Positions 1-9,489 of a stretch of DNA of 64,000 nucleotides are shown piece by piece (position 1 is the stretch's first letter; each line of letters starts with the position of its first letter). The notes below the pieces were generated by a model. It ran no database searches. It was not told the origin of the DNA and saw only the letters and a list, made by a program, of their open reading frames with translations. The stretch lies in the NCBI GenBank assembly GCA_964019655.1, contig CAXHTR010000008.1, positions 1 to 64,000 on the forward strand, read 5' to 3'. The position numbers and the translations under genes are program-made. Origin of the DNA: Perkinsela sp. pyNocScin1 (taxonomy: Eukaryota > Euglenozoa > Kinetoplastea > Prokinetoplastida > Perkinselidae).

Positions 1-675
1 CCCCGAAAGCCAGCGCCGGACGCAGCCGCTGCATTCTGCGAAAACGTTTTTTGACCTCCACCGAGATGCATGTCTTTGCCTTCCCTGAGCTCCTCGAGCT
101 GCTCCTTTCGCTGTGAGGCAGATCTTCGCTGCAGCCTTTGTCGCGACACAAAAGTAGGCCATGACATCTTTCTTTCCTTCAACAGGCGCGCGCTTGACGA
201 TGAAAAGCTGACCGCGGTCTCGCAGAAACTTGAGAAGCCCACCTTTCTTTCCGAGTGCTTCCTGGGCATCTTCGTGAAGCTCTGACATGAGTTGCGGGAC
301 TTGCAGTGGCTTTATCTTCCCGTCCCCGTCGATGGGAAATTTTTGAACAATTTCCATGAGTAGCCGCGAGTCGTTCTCATATCGATTGAAATCTCCTACT
401 GGGTTCGGTGCATCTTGCGGCGCGGATGGCGCACCAAAGCCTCCTCGAAAATCACGGGATGGTGCGGCCCCTCGGCCAAAGTGCATGCGCGATGTGTGTA
501 GAAGGTCATCGTGAAAGTTCACCTCTTTCGAGACGCTGAGCTGGTGGATGCTACTCATGAAGGGTTTGTGAAAAGTGATAATGGATAACGAGCTGCAGTC
601 GACCTCGGTGGACTGCCGGCTCATGCGGCAAACAGATCCATAGCTTCGCTTGATACCGTATGCGTAGTGAAGCAT
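1..675 (-). CDS. Winged-helix-like protein, probably mitochondrial, 3'-truncated by the window edge
   Basis: An open minus-strand frame runs without a stop from the ATG at 675 to base 1 (225 codons). In-frame ATGs also occur at 624 and 558. I prefer 675 because a pyrimidine-rich stretch and an AG (682-683) lie just upstream, followed by TTTTCA-ATG, and because the resulting N terminus (MLHYAYGIKRSYGSVCR) is basic and lacks acidic residues, as in mitochondrial presequences. A low-complexity segment (GRGAAPSRDFRGGFGAPSAP) follows. Next comes a helix-turn-helix-like segment with GGLLKFLRDRGQLFIV and a following strand VMAYFCVA. The same layout is seen in the RMND1-like gene at the other end of the window. 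The product is not recognised. The last ~40 codons before the edge look compositionally less regular, so the true end is uncertain. Confidence 0.6.
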   Translation of the reverse strand, partial: MLHYAYGIKRSYGSVCRMSRQSTEVDCSSLSIITFHKPFMSSIHQLSVSKEVNFHDDLLHTSRMHFGRGAAPSRDFRGGFGAPSAPQDAPNPVGDFNRYENDSRLLMEIVQKFPIDGDGKIKPLQVPQLMSELHEDAQEALGKKGGLLKFLRDRGQLFIVKRAPVEGKKDVMAYFCVATKAAAKICLTAKGAARGAQGRQRHASRWRSKNVFAECSGCVRRWLSG

Positions 676-936
676 TGAAAACTAAGAAACTGAAGAAATA
701 CCACCATGATGAGGCAGCCTCGAAAACGACCACTGAAGCGAAGCCAAAGCTTTGCGGAATAGGAGCTACAGTGCTCGGTTCGTATAGAGGTGTGCTGTTG
801 CAGTCTCACTTTCACTCCTGCTTTGGCTAAAGTGGGAGCCATGAATGCTTGACAAACGGGACTCTGGCTCTCAGCTGATTGATCTGCGTATGTACGCCTT
901 TTCTCGATTTCCTGCATGAATGACTACACGCAGGAA

Positions 937-3198
937 TCACATCAAATCATTGAAGTTTTTGTAGCGCACCGAATCGAAGGCCTCACGTAAGAGCATTGAT
1001 GCAGACACATCTGCTCCGAGCGAAAATCGCATGACCAGCGTGCACCGATCGCTCCGCGGGTACGGGACGAGATCAAGCCTTTGCACCTGCTGTTGCCCGC
1101 TATCGAACACATCCGGCTCTGGTAGGAGTTGAATACTATTCGACGTGTCTGCGACCCGCTGCACATACTCCATCGCCTTCACAAAGCGCGGTGCGTGGTT
1201 CAGAGAGGTTGGTGGGCGTATTCGCTTGTTCAAGTCGAGGAGGTCTTCTGGGTGGTTCGTTTCGGTTGAAATTTCTTTCTGCAGCCGCGCGTTTTCCTCC
1301 TTGGAATAGAGCAACGGTGAGCTCAGGTCTGTATTACCTTGCTGGTAGCAAAAATGATCTGTTTTCATTGCTGTCGACGAGTTTGGGTCGCGGAGCGCTC
1401 GCCAGACGAGAGCTTTGGGGAAGGCGACTATTGGGCGCAGACTCGAGGGCTTGATGCACATCCCTTTCGATTTTATCGTTAAAGCAGACCAAACACCGAC
1501 CGGGAGACCAAGCGCCTTCAAGAAGCTCTCGTATTCTGCGCGTTCCTTGGCGAATGTATCCTTGGAATGTTTATTTTCAGTCTGTACTACTGGAAGCGAC
1601 GCTTCGTAGCCGGTGCCCATGACCGGGTAGCAGATGTCTCTAGCACTGTACTTATTCGCTTCGATTTCAGTTTGAACACGGATATAGCTGTCATGCCCTT
1701 CGAAATTTTGATAGACAATGTCGCCTGGAAGCACATGCAGCCCCTCATCCGGTGAAGTAAAGCTGCGATAGAGGCGCTTGTTCACGAGACAGTTCCAGAT
1801 GTACCCTTGGAGCGCCTCCACGTAGTGAGTCACATGCTCGAGCATGAAGTCGTCAGTGGTGACGACGAGCTCGACAGTCTTCTCCCATACGTCACCAGCT
1901 GCGATCGAGGCTGACATCATCCTGAGTATTCGCCTTAGCTGCGCGCAGTCACGATGCGCATGGAGCGCGTCTGCCCATCCGGCAAGCCTCTGCGCGAGCG
2001 ACTCCGTGCGGCAGCCGAGGCACTGCAGGTAATGCGCGTAGCTGATCGGGTGCCGCTCAGCCTCTATCTGCAAGTAACCCTGTAAGGTTGCGGCGTAGTT
2101 ACCTTGCAGGAAAAGAATTCCGATTTGATAGAGCGCGGCGCCACCACCACCGACAACTTGGACAGGAAAGTAATTGATGAAGCCTTTTTCGCTGACGGCT
2201 GTCAAGCGTGTACGTATAGCCTCCTGGAGTCGCTGATACTGCGAGGCTTTCTGAATCCTACTGTGGCTGCTCTCCTGCGAACCGACTGTCCGCAGGCAGA
2301 CTTCTCGCAGGCATATCGTATACTGCGTTCCAGCGCTGCTCAAACGGAGGTCTGTGCAGTATTTAACGGGACGCAGGATGAGCGGAAATATGTTGAATTT
2401 TCTGCACGCATTCTGCAATGCCTCCATCGTCATGCCGCAAAAGCGCATGCGTTGGGTTGCGCAAGCATGGACCGCGCGGGATATTTCAGCGTTAGACGTG
2501 TTCCACGAGATGCCGGCGAGTGCCTGGAAGCCCGTGGTGTACGAAACTCGGTGGAGGATGTCGCGCAGCGAGCGGTTTTCGGCATAGCACACGAGCTCAA
2601 CGACGGGTGCGTGTAGCGGCATTTTCTTCACCCTATGCATGTAGTGCCCCATGTGAGTCTTGAGCTTCCGCTGCTTGACACCCGCTTCAATGCTGGGTGT
2701 CTGTGCAGTGTCCTCAACCATCACGTGGTCTGCGTCGTGCATCTTCGTCCACTGGGATCGCGCCACTCTGCCGACGTAGGTCACAGTCCCATCCGAGTCA
2801 ATGTCGTTCATCTGTGTGTCTGCGGGGCACGCGTGCGCGAGGCACATGAGCAAATGACCTTTTGGTACACGAACCATTCGTTTTTTATTCGTAAAAGATG
2901 CTGCAGTGAAGAGAATTGCAGATCTGCGCTCCTCAGCGCCCAGCGCACGCCCGGCCCTCCATTCAACGTGGCGGTAAAACTCTGCACTCGGACCGGGGTT
3001 CGACTGGTGCAGGTAATCAACATTTTCCATCGCTTGCACCTCGCCAAACTTCATTGCGGAGTGTGCTGTTTTTTGGCGCAGGCGCGGCGGGACGTTGTAT
3101 TGTGGCGGGTTTCGTGCGCCATCGCTCACGCCCTCGACGGCGGGTAAAGCGCCTTTTGACCACACTATGATCGGTCGCAGCGGAGCTATACGGTGCAT
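937..3198 (-). CDS. TruD/Pus7-family pseudouridine synthase-like protein with a degenerate catalytic motif
   Basis: The 753-residue product follows the Pus7/TruD fold along most of its length. Recognisable landmarks are a GFINYF segment (residues 339-344; family NYFGxQRFG), ALYQIGILFLQGN (355-367), a YIWN-x-LVNKRL segment followed by LPGDIVY, CYPVMGTGYE in place of the family PLPG loop, and a C-terminal LVMRFSLGADVSASMLLREAF-like strand-helix. Active TruD enzymes carry AG-x-KD-[RK]-x-A-x-T-x-Q with the catalytic Asp. Here the equivalent site (about 227-250) reads AGISWNTSNAEI, so the Asp and basic residues are absent, and QRFG has become QVVG. The family normally isomerises uridine in tRNA or mRNA. 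This copy may be a non-catalytic RNA-binding or assembly factor. The basic N terminus (MHRIAPLRPIIVWSKG) could target mitochondria, although starts at M49 or M57 are possible. Confidence 0.75.
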   Translation of the reverse strand: MHRIAPLRPIIVWSKGALPAVEGVSDGARNPPQYNVPPRLRQKTAHSAMKFGEVQAMENVDYLHQSNPGPSAEFYRHVEWRAGRALGAEERRSAILFTAASFTNKKRMVRVPKGHLLMCLAHACPADTQMNDIDSDGTVTYVGRVARSQWTKMHDADHVMVEDTAQTPSIEAGVKQRKLKTHMGHYMHRVKKMPLHAPVVELVCYAENRSLRDILHRVSYTTGFQALAGISWNTSNAEISRAVHACATQRMRFCGMTMEALQNACRKFNIFPLILRPVKYCTDLRLSSAGTQYTICLREVCLRTVGSQESSHSRIQKASQYQRLQEAIRTRLTAVSEKGFINYFPVQVVGGGGAALYQIGILFLQGNYAATLQGYLQIEAERHPISYAHYLQCLGCRTESLAQRLAGWADALHAHRDCAQLRRILRMMSASIAAGDVWEKTVELVVTTDDFMLEHVTHYVEALQGYIWNCLVNKRLYRSFTSPDEGLHVLPGDIVYQNFEGHDSYIRVQTEIEANKYSARDICYPVMGTGYEASLPVVQTENKHSKDTFAKERAEYESFLKALGLPVGVWSALTIKSKGMCIKPSSLRPIVAFPKALVWRALRDPNSSTAMKTDHFCYQQGNTDLSSPLLYSKEENARLQKEISTETNHPEDLLDLNKRIRPPTSLNHAPRFVKAMEYVQRVADTSNSIQLLPEPDVFDSGQQQVQRLDLVPYPRSDRCTLVMRFSLGADVSASMLLREAFDSVRYKNFNDLM

Positions 3199-3403
3199 GA
3201 GGTCTCTTAATGTCTATTGCAGCATTTGCAAAAAAATTAAAGCAATGACTGTTTTTATAGAGTATGAAGCCTTTAAGAAGCTATGGATGCCTTTTTCTGC
3301 AACAACCATGCTACAGTATATTTTAATTGCTTGTTTTATTAGTTCTACCACAAGGTAATTTCTATGTGGCACATTACACTTTCTATCATCTACTTATGTA
3401 AGA

Positions 3404-4597
3404 TTACATTACAGCGCAAAATCGTGACGAAGAGCCTTCGCCCTCCTTCCCGCTATTGTCGAGCGGATCGGAATTCCTGCCTTGGTGAAACCGGCGCCAG
3501 TGGCCCCAGCAAATGCCGGGCGGGACGTTGTCTTCCACCTCCCGTGAAGTAACACAGGGCCCGTATATCGGTGCACAATGCTTGTGCGTGCTGTATCGGC
3601 ACACCTTGTAGCGACTCTCAAGCTGCTCATCATCGTCTGAGCTGTCGCTGTCGACAGTCTTATCGTGATAGAATTTTTTCACTGGCTGGCTACCGCATGA
3701 GCGGCTTGATGGCATTCGATCACTTCGCGGTAGCTGAAGGGCTGGTTGCCCTTGGGGCACTGCGTTGTCTCCTATTCTTCTTGGCCTTTCGCGCGAAAGC
3801 AATTCAGCAAGTCGCGAAGAGTCGCACGGACAAGGGCGCCCATCGACGCTCCGAAACTCGAATGACGATCGTTCAAGGAGTGTGAGCGCTCGAAAATGCC
3901 CTTTTTGCCTCAAGTTCTGCACAGCACTCCGATATGCATAGGAAAAAAGCTCTGCGGACTTTTCAGTACAAACATTCCAAATCGATCGTTTATTTTTAGC
4001 CCTTGCATGCCCAAATATCTGGGCTTCATACTCGCGATAGACAAAGGTATCTGCGCGGGACTGTGCTGAGAGATTGACCGCGTCGGTGAAGAACCATGCG
4101 ACTGCTTCGCTTCCCGTCGGGCACGTGAGAAAGAACTCGAAGCGGGTAGTCTCTTCGAACAGTCTACGCTCGTCGAGTTCTGCGAGATATGTTGCGTACA
4201 TGAAGATATAGGTGGAGAAGTATTCGCCAATGGCTAACGCAAAGTCGCGGTGGAAGTCGTTCCGGTGTGGGCCATATATCACTGGCCGCACATGTGTGCC
4301 GCGAACGCTGTCTGTAAAACCTGGAGCGCCGTTGATGCACAGCGGAATAACGGGCTCAGTGGGCTCCATGCAAATCGTTTCAACACCATGCTCGGCTGAT
4401 CGGCTGTAGCGGAAAAAGAGCCGGCGTGGCTGGCGGAAACGCATGAAGTAGGGTACAATGTTTCGCTGGTCCGTAGGCTGAAGAGAGAGAACCTCGATCT
4501 CTGGACAAAGGCGTCGAGCACTGGGCGACTGTAACGCTCGCGCGCCATCTTCGATATGATCCCATGCACAGCAAAGGATGAGTGGCACGTAATGCAT
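3404..4597 (-). CDS. Hypothetical protein with a C-terminal CaaX-type motif (CAVM)
   Basis: I do not recognise this 397-residue protein. The N-terminal part is mixed alpha/beta. The last third is Ser/Arg/Asp-rich and looks disordered, with an acidic run (VDSDSSDDDEQLE) and several Cys residues. The last four residues are CAVM, a Cys-aliphatic-aliphatic-Met box of the type accepted by protein farnesyltransferase, whose beta subunit is encoded in this window at 31,798. The first 11 residues after the initiator are moderately hydrophobic (YVPLILCCAW), but this is short for a signal peptide. It lies between ValRS and the Pus7-like gene on the same strand. The DNA of this block looks somewhat GC-richer than the later part of the cluster. 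The ORF is clear; a function cannot be given. Confidence 0.6.
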   Translation of the reverse strand: MHYVPLILCCAWDHIEDGARALQSPSARRLCPEIEVLSLQPTDQRNIVPYFMRFRQPRRLFFRYSRSAEHGVETICMEPTEPVIPLCINGAPGFTDSVRGTHVRPVIYGPHRNDFHRDFALAIGEYFSTYIFMYATYLAELDERRLFEETTRFEFFLTCPTGSEAVAWFFTDAVNLSAQSRADTFVYREYEAQIFGHARAKNKRSIWNVCTEKSAELFSYAYRSAVQNLRQKGHFRALTLLERSSFEFRSVDGRPCPCDSSRLAELLSRERPRRIGDNAVPQGQPALQLPRSDRMPSSRSCGSQPVKKFYHDKTVDSDSSDDDEQLESRYKVCRYSTHKHCAPIYGPCVTSREVEDNVPPGICWGHWRRFHQGRNSDPLDNSGKEGEGSSSRFCAVM

Positions 4598-4701
4598 TTT
4601 GTTACGTCATAAAAACCTGAGTAAAATATAAGCATTGAAGAATTTGATGCGACGGATAGGCTTCGTATTCTATCAATTTATTCAGTAGGGTGTGAGCGTA
4701 T

Positions 4702-7647
4702 CTATTCCATGCTCTTGAGCGCATCAAAGGCCTTCTCGAGCTCCATAAGCTCCACATGATACTCTAACATCTTTTGCTCATTGACAGCGCGGACCTCGCT
4801 GGGGACTTTCACAGAGTAGTTTGGGTCGTTTGCTTTTGCCTTGAGCTTTTCGTAGAGCTGTGATACGCTTGCCTTCTTTTTGTTCAGCCGCGCGTTCTCC
4901 TTCGCAGTGTCGATGAGGCCCTTGAGTAGCATAAATGCAGTAATGCCGCTGCTGACAGTGGCATGTGTGCAACCGATGGGCACCCCACTTGCTTCGCTTA
5001 TCAGCGTGACTTCACTATTTACGAGTGTTGCGACAACATACTCGATTCTGCTCTTCCACGCCATGAACTTGCAGTCCTTTGCCAGTATAAATACTGTCGT
5101 TTTGTGTTTTTGTGGGAGCATGTAGGTACTCTTAATGCTCCGTAGTGCGTGGACAATCTTCATAGACAGCGCCATTTGTTCTTCCACCAGCGGGTTAGCA
5201 AAGCCAAGGCATTCTGGATACGTCGCGATCATGATACTATCTGTTTCGAAGTTTTCACGGCCCGGTAGATGGTTCCATAGCTCCTCCGTTACGAAGGGCA
5301 TCATCGGGTGCAACAGGCGCAGCGCCTGCTCAATAACGTGGAACACAGTCTCTTCAATGACCTCTCGTTCCGCAGAATCACCATAAATCTTGGGCTTGAG
5401 GAGCTCGAGGAAGACGTCGCAGAACTCGTACAGCCAAAAGCTGTAAATAGCGGCCGTGCACTTTCCGAAGTCGTACACACCGGACTGGAAGTTCGCATTA
5501 CACGCCTCTGCGCAAGCATCAAGCCGGCTTAAAATCCACTGGCACTCGAAGGGCAAGCCAGCGCTCGGATGGATGGCGTCTTTTTCGGGGGTGAAGCCTG
5601 GTCGAATAGCAAAATTAAGCGCGAATCGGACGGCATTCCATAGCTTGTTGCAAAACTGTCTATAGCCCACAATGCGGTCGATGTCAAGATTCACGCTTTT
5701 GCCGCTTACAGTATACGTAAGCAAGCCAAAGCGGAGCGCATCGGAGCCGCACGAGGGAATGCCGTTAGGGAATGCCCGCTTCTGCAGCTTAATCGCCTTT
5801 TGAAGCTCAATCTCGTCGAGGTTGCTCTTCTGAAGTTTTCCGTTGAGTGCCTCTACCGTGATACCATTCAGCACATCGATTGGATCAATGACATTTCCCT
5901 TTGACTTGGACATCTTCTCCCCCGTTTTATCGCGTACCATCGCATGCATGTATATTTCGCTAAAGGGTAGCTTTTGAACCAGTTCGAGCGAGCACATCAC
6001 CATGCGAGCGACCCAGAAAAATAGAATGTCATGACCTGTTTCTAGAAGCGATGTGGGAAAGAATTTCTGATAGTCAGTTGCTGTGACGTCTGGCCATCCA
6101 AAGAGGACGAGTGGCCAGAGCGCGCTACTGAACCATGTATCAAGCACATCATCATCTTGTACAAGCTCGAGAGAGCGCATCTCTGCTTCAGAAAGGCCGA
6201 ACTTTGCTTGCATTTTTGCTGAAGCCGCTTCAGCATTTTGAGCAATGACCCACTCTTCGGAGATTCGCTCTTTAAGCTCTGCAGTGTTTGCTTTAATCTG
6301 CCACGCGGGAATGCGATGGCCCCACCAAAGCTGCCGGCTAATACACCAGGGCTTGATATTCTTCAACCATCGGTACCACGTTGCTACGTGCTCCTCCGGA
6401 ATAATTTTGAGTGCACCAGTCTCGACAGCCTTGACAGCTCCATCCGCCATATTAGTACAATTCATAAACCACTGTGGGATGACCATTGGCTCGACGACAT
6501 CACCTGTCCGACTGCAGAGTCCGAGTCTCATGCTGTGACCCTTCTTGCCACGATAAAGACCCTTTGCTTCAAGGGCTTCGAGAAGGTAAGTGCGGCATTC
6601 ATAGCGATGCATGCCAAAGAACTCGCCAGGCATGCTGATTTTGCCGGACTTGCCGATCACATCGACCATAGGCAGGCGGTTACGCTGGCCACACTCAAAA
6701 TCATTTGGATCATGTGAAGGCGTCACTTTGACCGCTCCTGTTCCGAAATCTTTATCGACAAGCACACTGTCAAAGATGAGCGGGATAGTGTCCTGACGGA
6801 AAGGGCAAACAAGGCGTGTGTTCATTCCTTTGAAACACATGTACCGTGGATCCTCGGGGTGCACGGCGACAGCGACGTCACCCAGGATGGTTTCTGGACG
6901 TGTGGTCTCCACGACAATCTCCCTCTCTTCATCGCCTTGTATTTTATAAGCGAAAGCATGAATCGCACCAAACTCAACAGCCTTGGGGTATGAAGGAACA
7001 CGGCGCATGGCACCAGGAGATATGTCTACAAAGTCGACCTCAAGGTCGCTAATCGCGCTCTGCAGCGTCGGGCACCAGTTGACGATACGCTTATCTCTCG
7101 TGATGAGTCCCTTTTCGTAAAAATTAACGAATGCCTCAACAACTGCCTTCGTACAAGCTTCGTCCATAGTGAATCGCAATTTTGCCCAGTCGCAACTCAC
7201 CCCCAGCATACGGATCTGCTGCATAATATTGTTTCCATATTCTTCTTTCCATTCCCAAACTTTGCTGTTAAACGCTTCGCGCCCGAGCTCATGTCGGGTC
7301 TGCTTGTAATTCTTCATTATAAACTTTTCCACAACGACCTGTGTTGCGATACCAGCATGGTCGAGACCGGGAGCGTAGACAGTCTCATAACCCTTCATAC
7401 GGTGGTACCGCACGAGGGTGTCCTGTACAGATGCTGTCAATGCATGCCCAATATGCAGAAAGCCGGTAACGTTCGGTGGGGGCATGGCAATAGTGAATCG
7501 CTTCGCAAGCGGCGCTGTCATAAGGCGTTCAGAACGTGGGCGAAAGTATCCTTTGCGTTCCCACCACTCATACCAACCACTCTCGACTGACAATGGGTGG
7601 TATTCCTTAGCTAATTCAATGCTCTCTTTTGGGTGCTTGATATGCAT
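4702..7647 (-). CDS. VARS: Valyl-tRNA synthetase
   Basis: This is a complete class I aminoacyl-tRNA synthetase of 981 residues that charges tRNA-Val. The ATP-binding signature PPPNVTGFLHIGHALT lies near residue 60, and GEKMSKSKGNVIDP lies near residue 580. Between them sits the CP1 editing insertion, with the family segments VETTRPETILGDVAVAVHP and GTGAVKVTPSHDPND, which deacylates mischarged Thr-tRNA. LWWGHRIPAWQ and DVLDTWFSSALWP are typical of ValRS. The C-terminal part holds the anticodon-binding helices and a final lysine-rich coiled coil (about 905-981), the ValRS tRNA-clamping arm. No convincing presequence precedes the core, so this is probably the cytosolic form. Only one ValRS gene is present here; kinetoplastids often use one gene for several compartments. 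Confidence 0.97.
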   Translation of the reverse strand: MHIKHPKESIELAKEYHPLSVESGWYEWWERKGYFRPRSERLMTAPLAKRFTIAMPPPNVTGFLHIGHALTASVQDTLVRYHRMKGYETVYAPGLDHAGIATQVVVEKFIMKNYKQTRHELGREAFNSKVWEWKEEYGNNIMQQIRMLGVSCDWAKLRFTMDEACTKAVVEAFVNFYEKGLITRDKRIVNWCPTLQSAISDLEVDFVDISPGAMRRVPSYPKAVEFGAIHAFAYKIQGDEEREIVVETTRPETILGDVAVAVHPEDPRYMCFKGMNTRLVCPFRQDTIPLIFDSVLVDKDFGTGAVKVTPSHDPNDFECGQRNRLPMVDVIGKSGKISMPGEFFGMHRYECRTYLLEALEAKGLYRGKKGHSMRLGLCSRTGDVVEPMVIPQWFMNCTNMADGAVKAVETGALKIIPEEHVATWYRWLKNIKPWCISRQLWWGHRIPAWQIKANTAELKERISEEWVIAQNAEAASAKMQAKFGLSEAEMRSLELVQDDDVLDTWFSSALWPLVLFGWPDVTATDYQKFFPTSLLETGHDILFFWVARMVMCSLELVQKLPFSEIYMHAMVRDKTGEKMSKSKGNVIDPIDVLNGITVEALNGKLQKSNLDEIELQKAIKLQKRAFPNGIPSCGSDALRFGLLTYTVSGKSVNLDIDRIVGYRQFCNKLWNAVRFALNFAIRPGFTPEKDAIHPSAGLPFECQWILSRLDACAEACNANFQSGVYDFGKCTAAIYSFWLYEFCDVFLELLKPKIYGDSAEREVIEETVFHVIEQALRLLHPMMPFVTEELWNHLPGRENFETDSIMIATYPECLGFANPLVEEQMALSMKIVHALRSIKSTYMLPQKHKTTVFILAKDCKFMAWKSRIEYVVATLVNSEVTLISEASGVPIGCTHATVSSGITAFMLLKGLIDTAKENARLNKKKASVSQLYEKLKAKANDPNYSVKVPSEVRAVNEQKMLEYHVELMELEKAFDALKSME

Positions 7648-7797
7648 GATTAACGATGAGAAAATTAAATGTTCACATAAACCATAAATACAAATGCGTT
7701 AGAGTTGCGCAAAACAGCTAGCGATACACATTGGACAGACGAGCTGCTAACAAACAGCAGAGATTATGAGATTTCCAAGAGCAGCGATGAAATGAAA

Positions 7798-9408
7798 TTA
7801 GGCCATTTTATTTGAAACGAAGTAATCATTGATGCTCGCGTATGCCTCCAGTGACGGTTTCTCTCGCAAATCAGTATGTAAAAATGCATATCCGAGAATA
7901 TCCTTTTGACTTGAGCGGGTACTTCCTGAAAAAGATCGTTCCACTTGTTTTCGATCGACTATTGATTTTTGGAGCAGTTGATTGACAAAGTTTTTGCGCT
8001 TTTCTAAGCATTCAGAAAGCAGATACGACCCAGGGTAAGCTTTTTTTAGTACAGTGTCAAACTTTGCCATAGCTGCAAGTAAATTCATGCAAGAAATTGC
8101 ATGGGCTTTCTCTAATTCGGCTTGTTTAATACCGAGTAAAGTATCGAGTATGCGAAATAATGTTGATGACAGGCAATATTTATCGGCATCGGTATTCGCT
8201 AAGCGTAGAATAAGAATGTCTACCAGAGCAAAAATGCACTCGGCCAGCTCAAGAACTGTGAGATGGCTCATGTTTTGCACGACCCGATCTTCGATAAGCC
8301 GACTGAGCTCAATTTGCTCGAAGCTTATCAATTCATTGTGGATCCAAAAAACGGCTATTCTAGGACGGGAAATGGGACATGATTTCGCTTTAGCTCGCTG
8401 CTGCAATACTTGGGTGATGTGGAACACTTCATCAGAGTCCGCAACAATGCTCTGCCGAAGAGCACACCAAGCGTCTACAAGGGTGTTTGTCTGGATTTGA
8501 TCAATTGCGCAAGATATAATACGCATGCATGAACTGTAAAACTGGGCAGACTGAACACCGAAAAAGGCCGAAGCTTCCAATACACGAACAATGTGCTCGT
8601 ATTCAACATTCTCCTTCGTATGCAAGGCAATAGTAAGAGTGTGAGCTGCTCTTTCAATCAGTATCTCAGCAATCCAGGCAATGTTTTCAAGTCTCATCTG
8701 TCGGGCTGCAAAGAGAGCATCGGCACAATCGATAAACGTGAGCTCGTTTCGGATATCGACGAATACCTCAAAGAGTGTATGCAAATTGTTCTGGGTATTA
8801 CACGAGCGCCCGTACGCTGCCAATATCTTACTAATTTCTTTCGATGTCAATTCGTCAACGACATGCGTGAGCCGTGGTGCAAACTGTAGAAAAAAATCAT
8901 TAACTTTGCATTGGCGAAGCTTCGCCGTGGCAAGCAGAATCCGTGAAACTCGATTTGCAGGCACAGAGTATGATTTACTCAAAATAATATCGAGCAACGA
9001 TTCGATAAAGTTTGCCGAGTACTTATTAGTTTGAAAGTATGCGAGACAGGATACTATACGATACGCCTGTTGGCAGCTAATAGCGCTTTTACGAAGACTG
9101 ATAGGAATGACTTCAGCAATGCGCTTAACTGCATCTTCAGCCATTGTCTTATGCTTGTGGTTACGCGTCTCTAAATGGTCCTGTTTGAGCATGGATAGCC
9201 TATCTGTACTTGACTGCACGAAGCTTTTAAAGTATGTCTGTTCCGGGCTACTTTGTCGAATAGAACCTGCTTCTTGCAGCCCTGTGAGTTGCGCTTTTTG
9301 CCAATCCTTTTTATAGACATTATCGGCCGCTAACTGATTTCCATTTTTTGCATGCGCACCGTGCGTTCGAGAGCGAATTCTGATCCATTGCTGCCATTGC
9401 TTCTTCAT
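7798..9408 (-). CDS. Helical-repeat (HPR/FASTK-like) putative mitochondrial RNA-binding protein
   Basis: The 536-residue protein is almost entirely alpha-helical. From about residue 110 onward it is built of degenerate 35-40 residue helix pairs with small residues at regular spacing (for example RVSRILLATAKLRQC and EISKILAAYGRSC). This is the pattern of heptatricopeptide-type (HPR) or FASTK-family repeat proteins, which act in organellar RNA processing or ribosome biogenesis. No C-terminal RAP domain is visible. The N terminus (MKKQWQQWIRIRSRTHGAHAKNG) is strongly basic and lacks acidic residues, consistent with import into the mitochondrion. It lies 81 bases downstream of a larger protein of the same type (9490-12270), suggesting an old duplication or shared pathway. 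The exact RNA target is unknown. Confidence 0.6.
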   Translation of the reverse strand: MKKQWQQWIRIRSRTHGAHAKNGNQLAADNVYKKDWQKAQLTGLQEAGSIRQSSPEQTYFKSFVQSSTDRLSMLKQDHLETRNHKHKTMAEDAVKRIAEVIPISLRKSAISCQQAYRIVSCLAYFQTNKYSANFIESLLDIILSKSYSVPANRVSRILLATAKLRQCKVNDFFLQFAPRLTHVVDELTSKEISKILAAYGRSCNTQNNLHTLFEVFVDIRNELTFIDCADALFAARQMRLENIAWIAEILIERAAHTLTIALHTKENVEYEHIVRVLEASAFFGVQSAQFYSSCMRIISCAIDQIQTNTLVDAWCALRQSIVADSDEVFHITQVLQQRAKAKSCPISRPRIAVFWIHNELISFEQIELSRLIEDRVVQNMSHLTVLELAECIFALVDILILRLANTDADKYCLSSTLFRILDTLLGIKQAELEKAHAISCMNLLAAMAKFDTVLKKAYPGSYLLSECLEKRKNFVNQLLQKSIVDRKQVERSFSGSTRSSQKDILGYAFLHTDLREKPSLEAYASINDYFVSNKMA

Positions 9409-9489
9409 TAGATAAATGACAGAGGATATAGCTCCTAAACGATGGATCTTCTAGTTTGAACAATTTCGGTAGTACCATCCAACTATTTT

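Noticed and set aside
621-917. 98-codon minus ORF upstream of the first gene
   Set aside because: It overlaps the better-supported start at 675 in another frame, has no family-like features, and is interrupted in composition; it reads as 5' flanking sequence.
2104-2616. 170-codon plus ORFs within the Pus7-like gene
   Set aside because: They are mirror frames created by the GC-rich codons of the minus-strand gene, which shows clear TruD-family landmarks.
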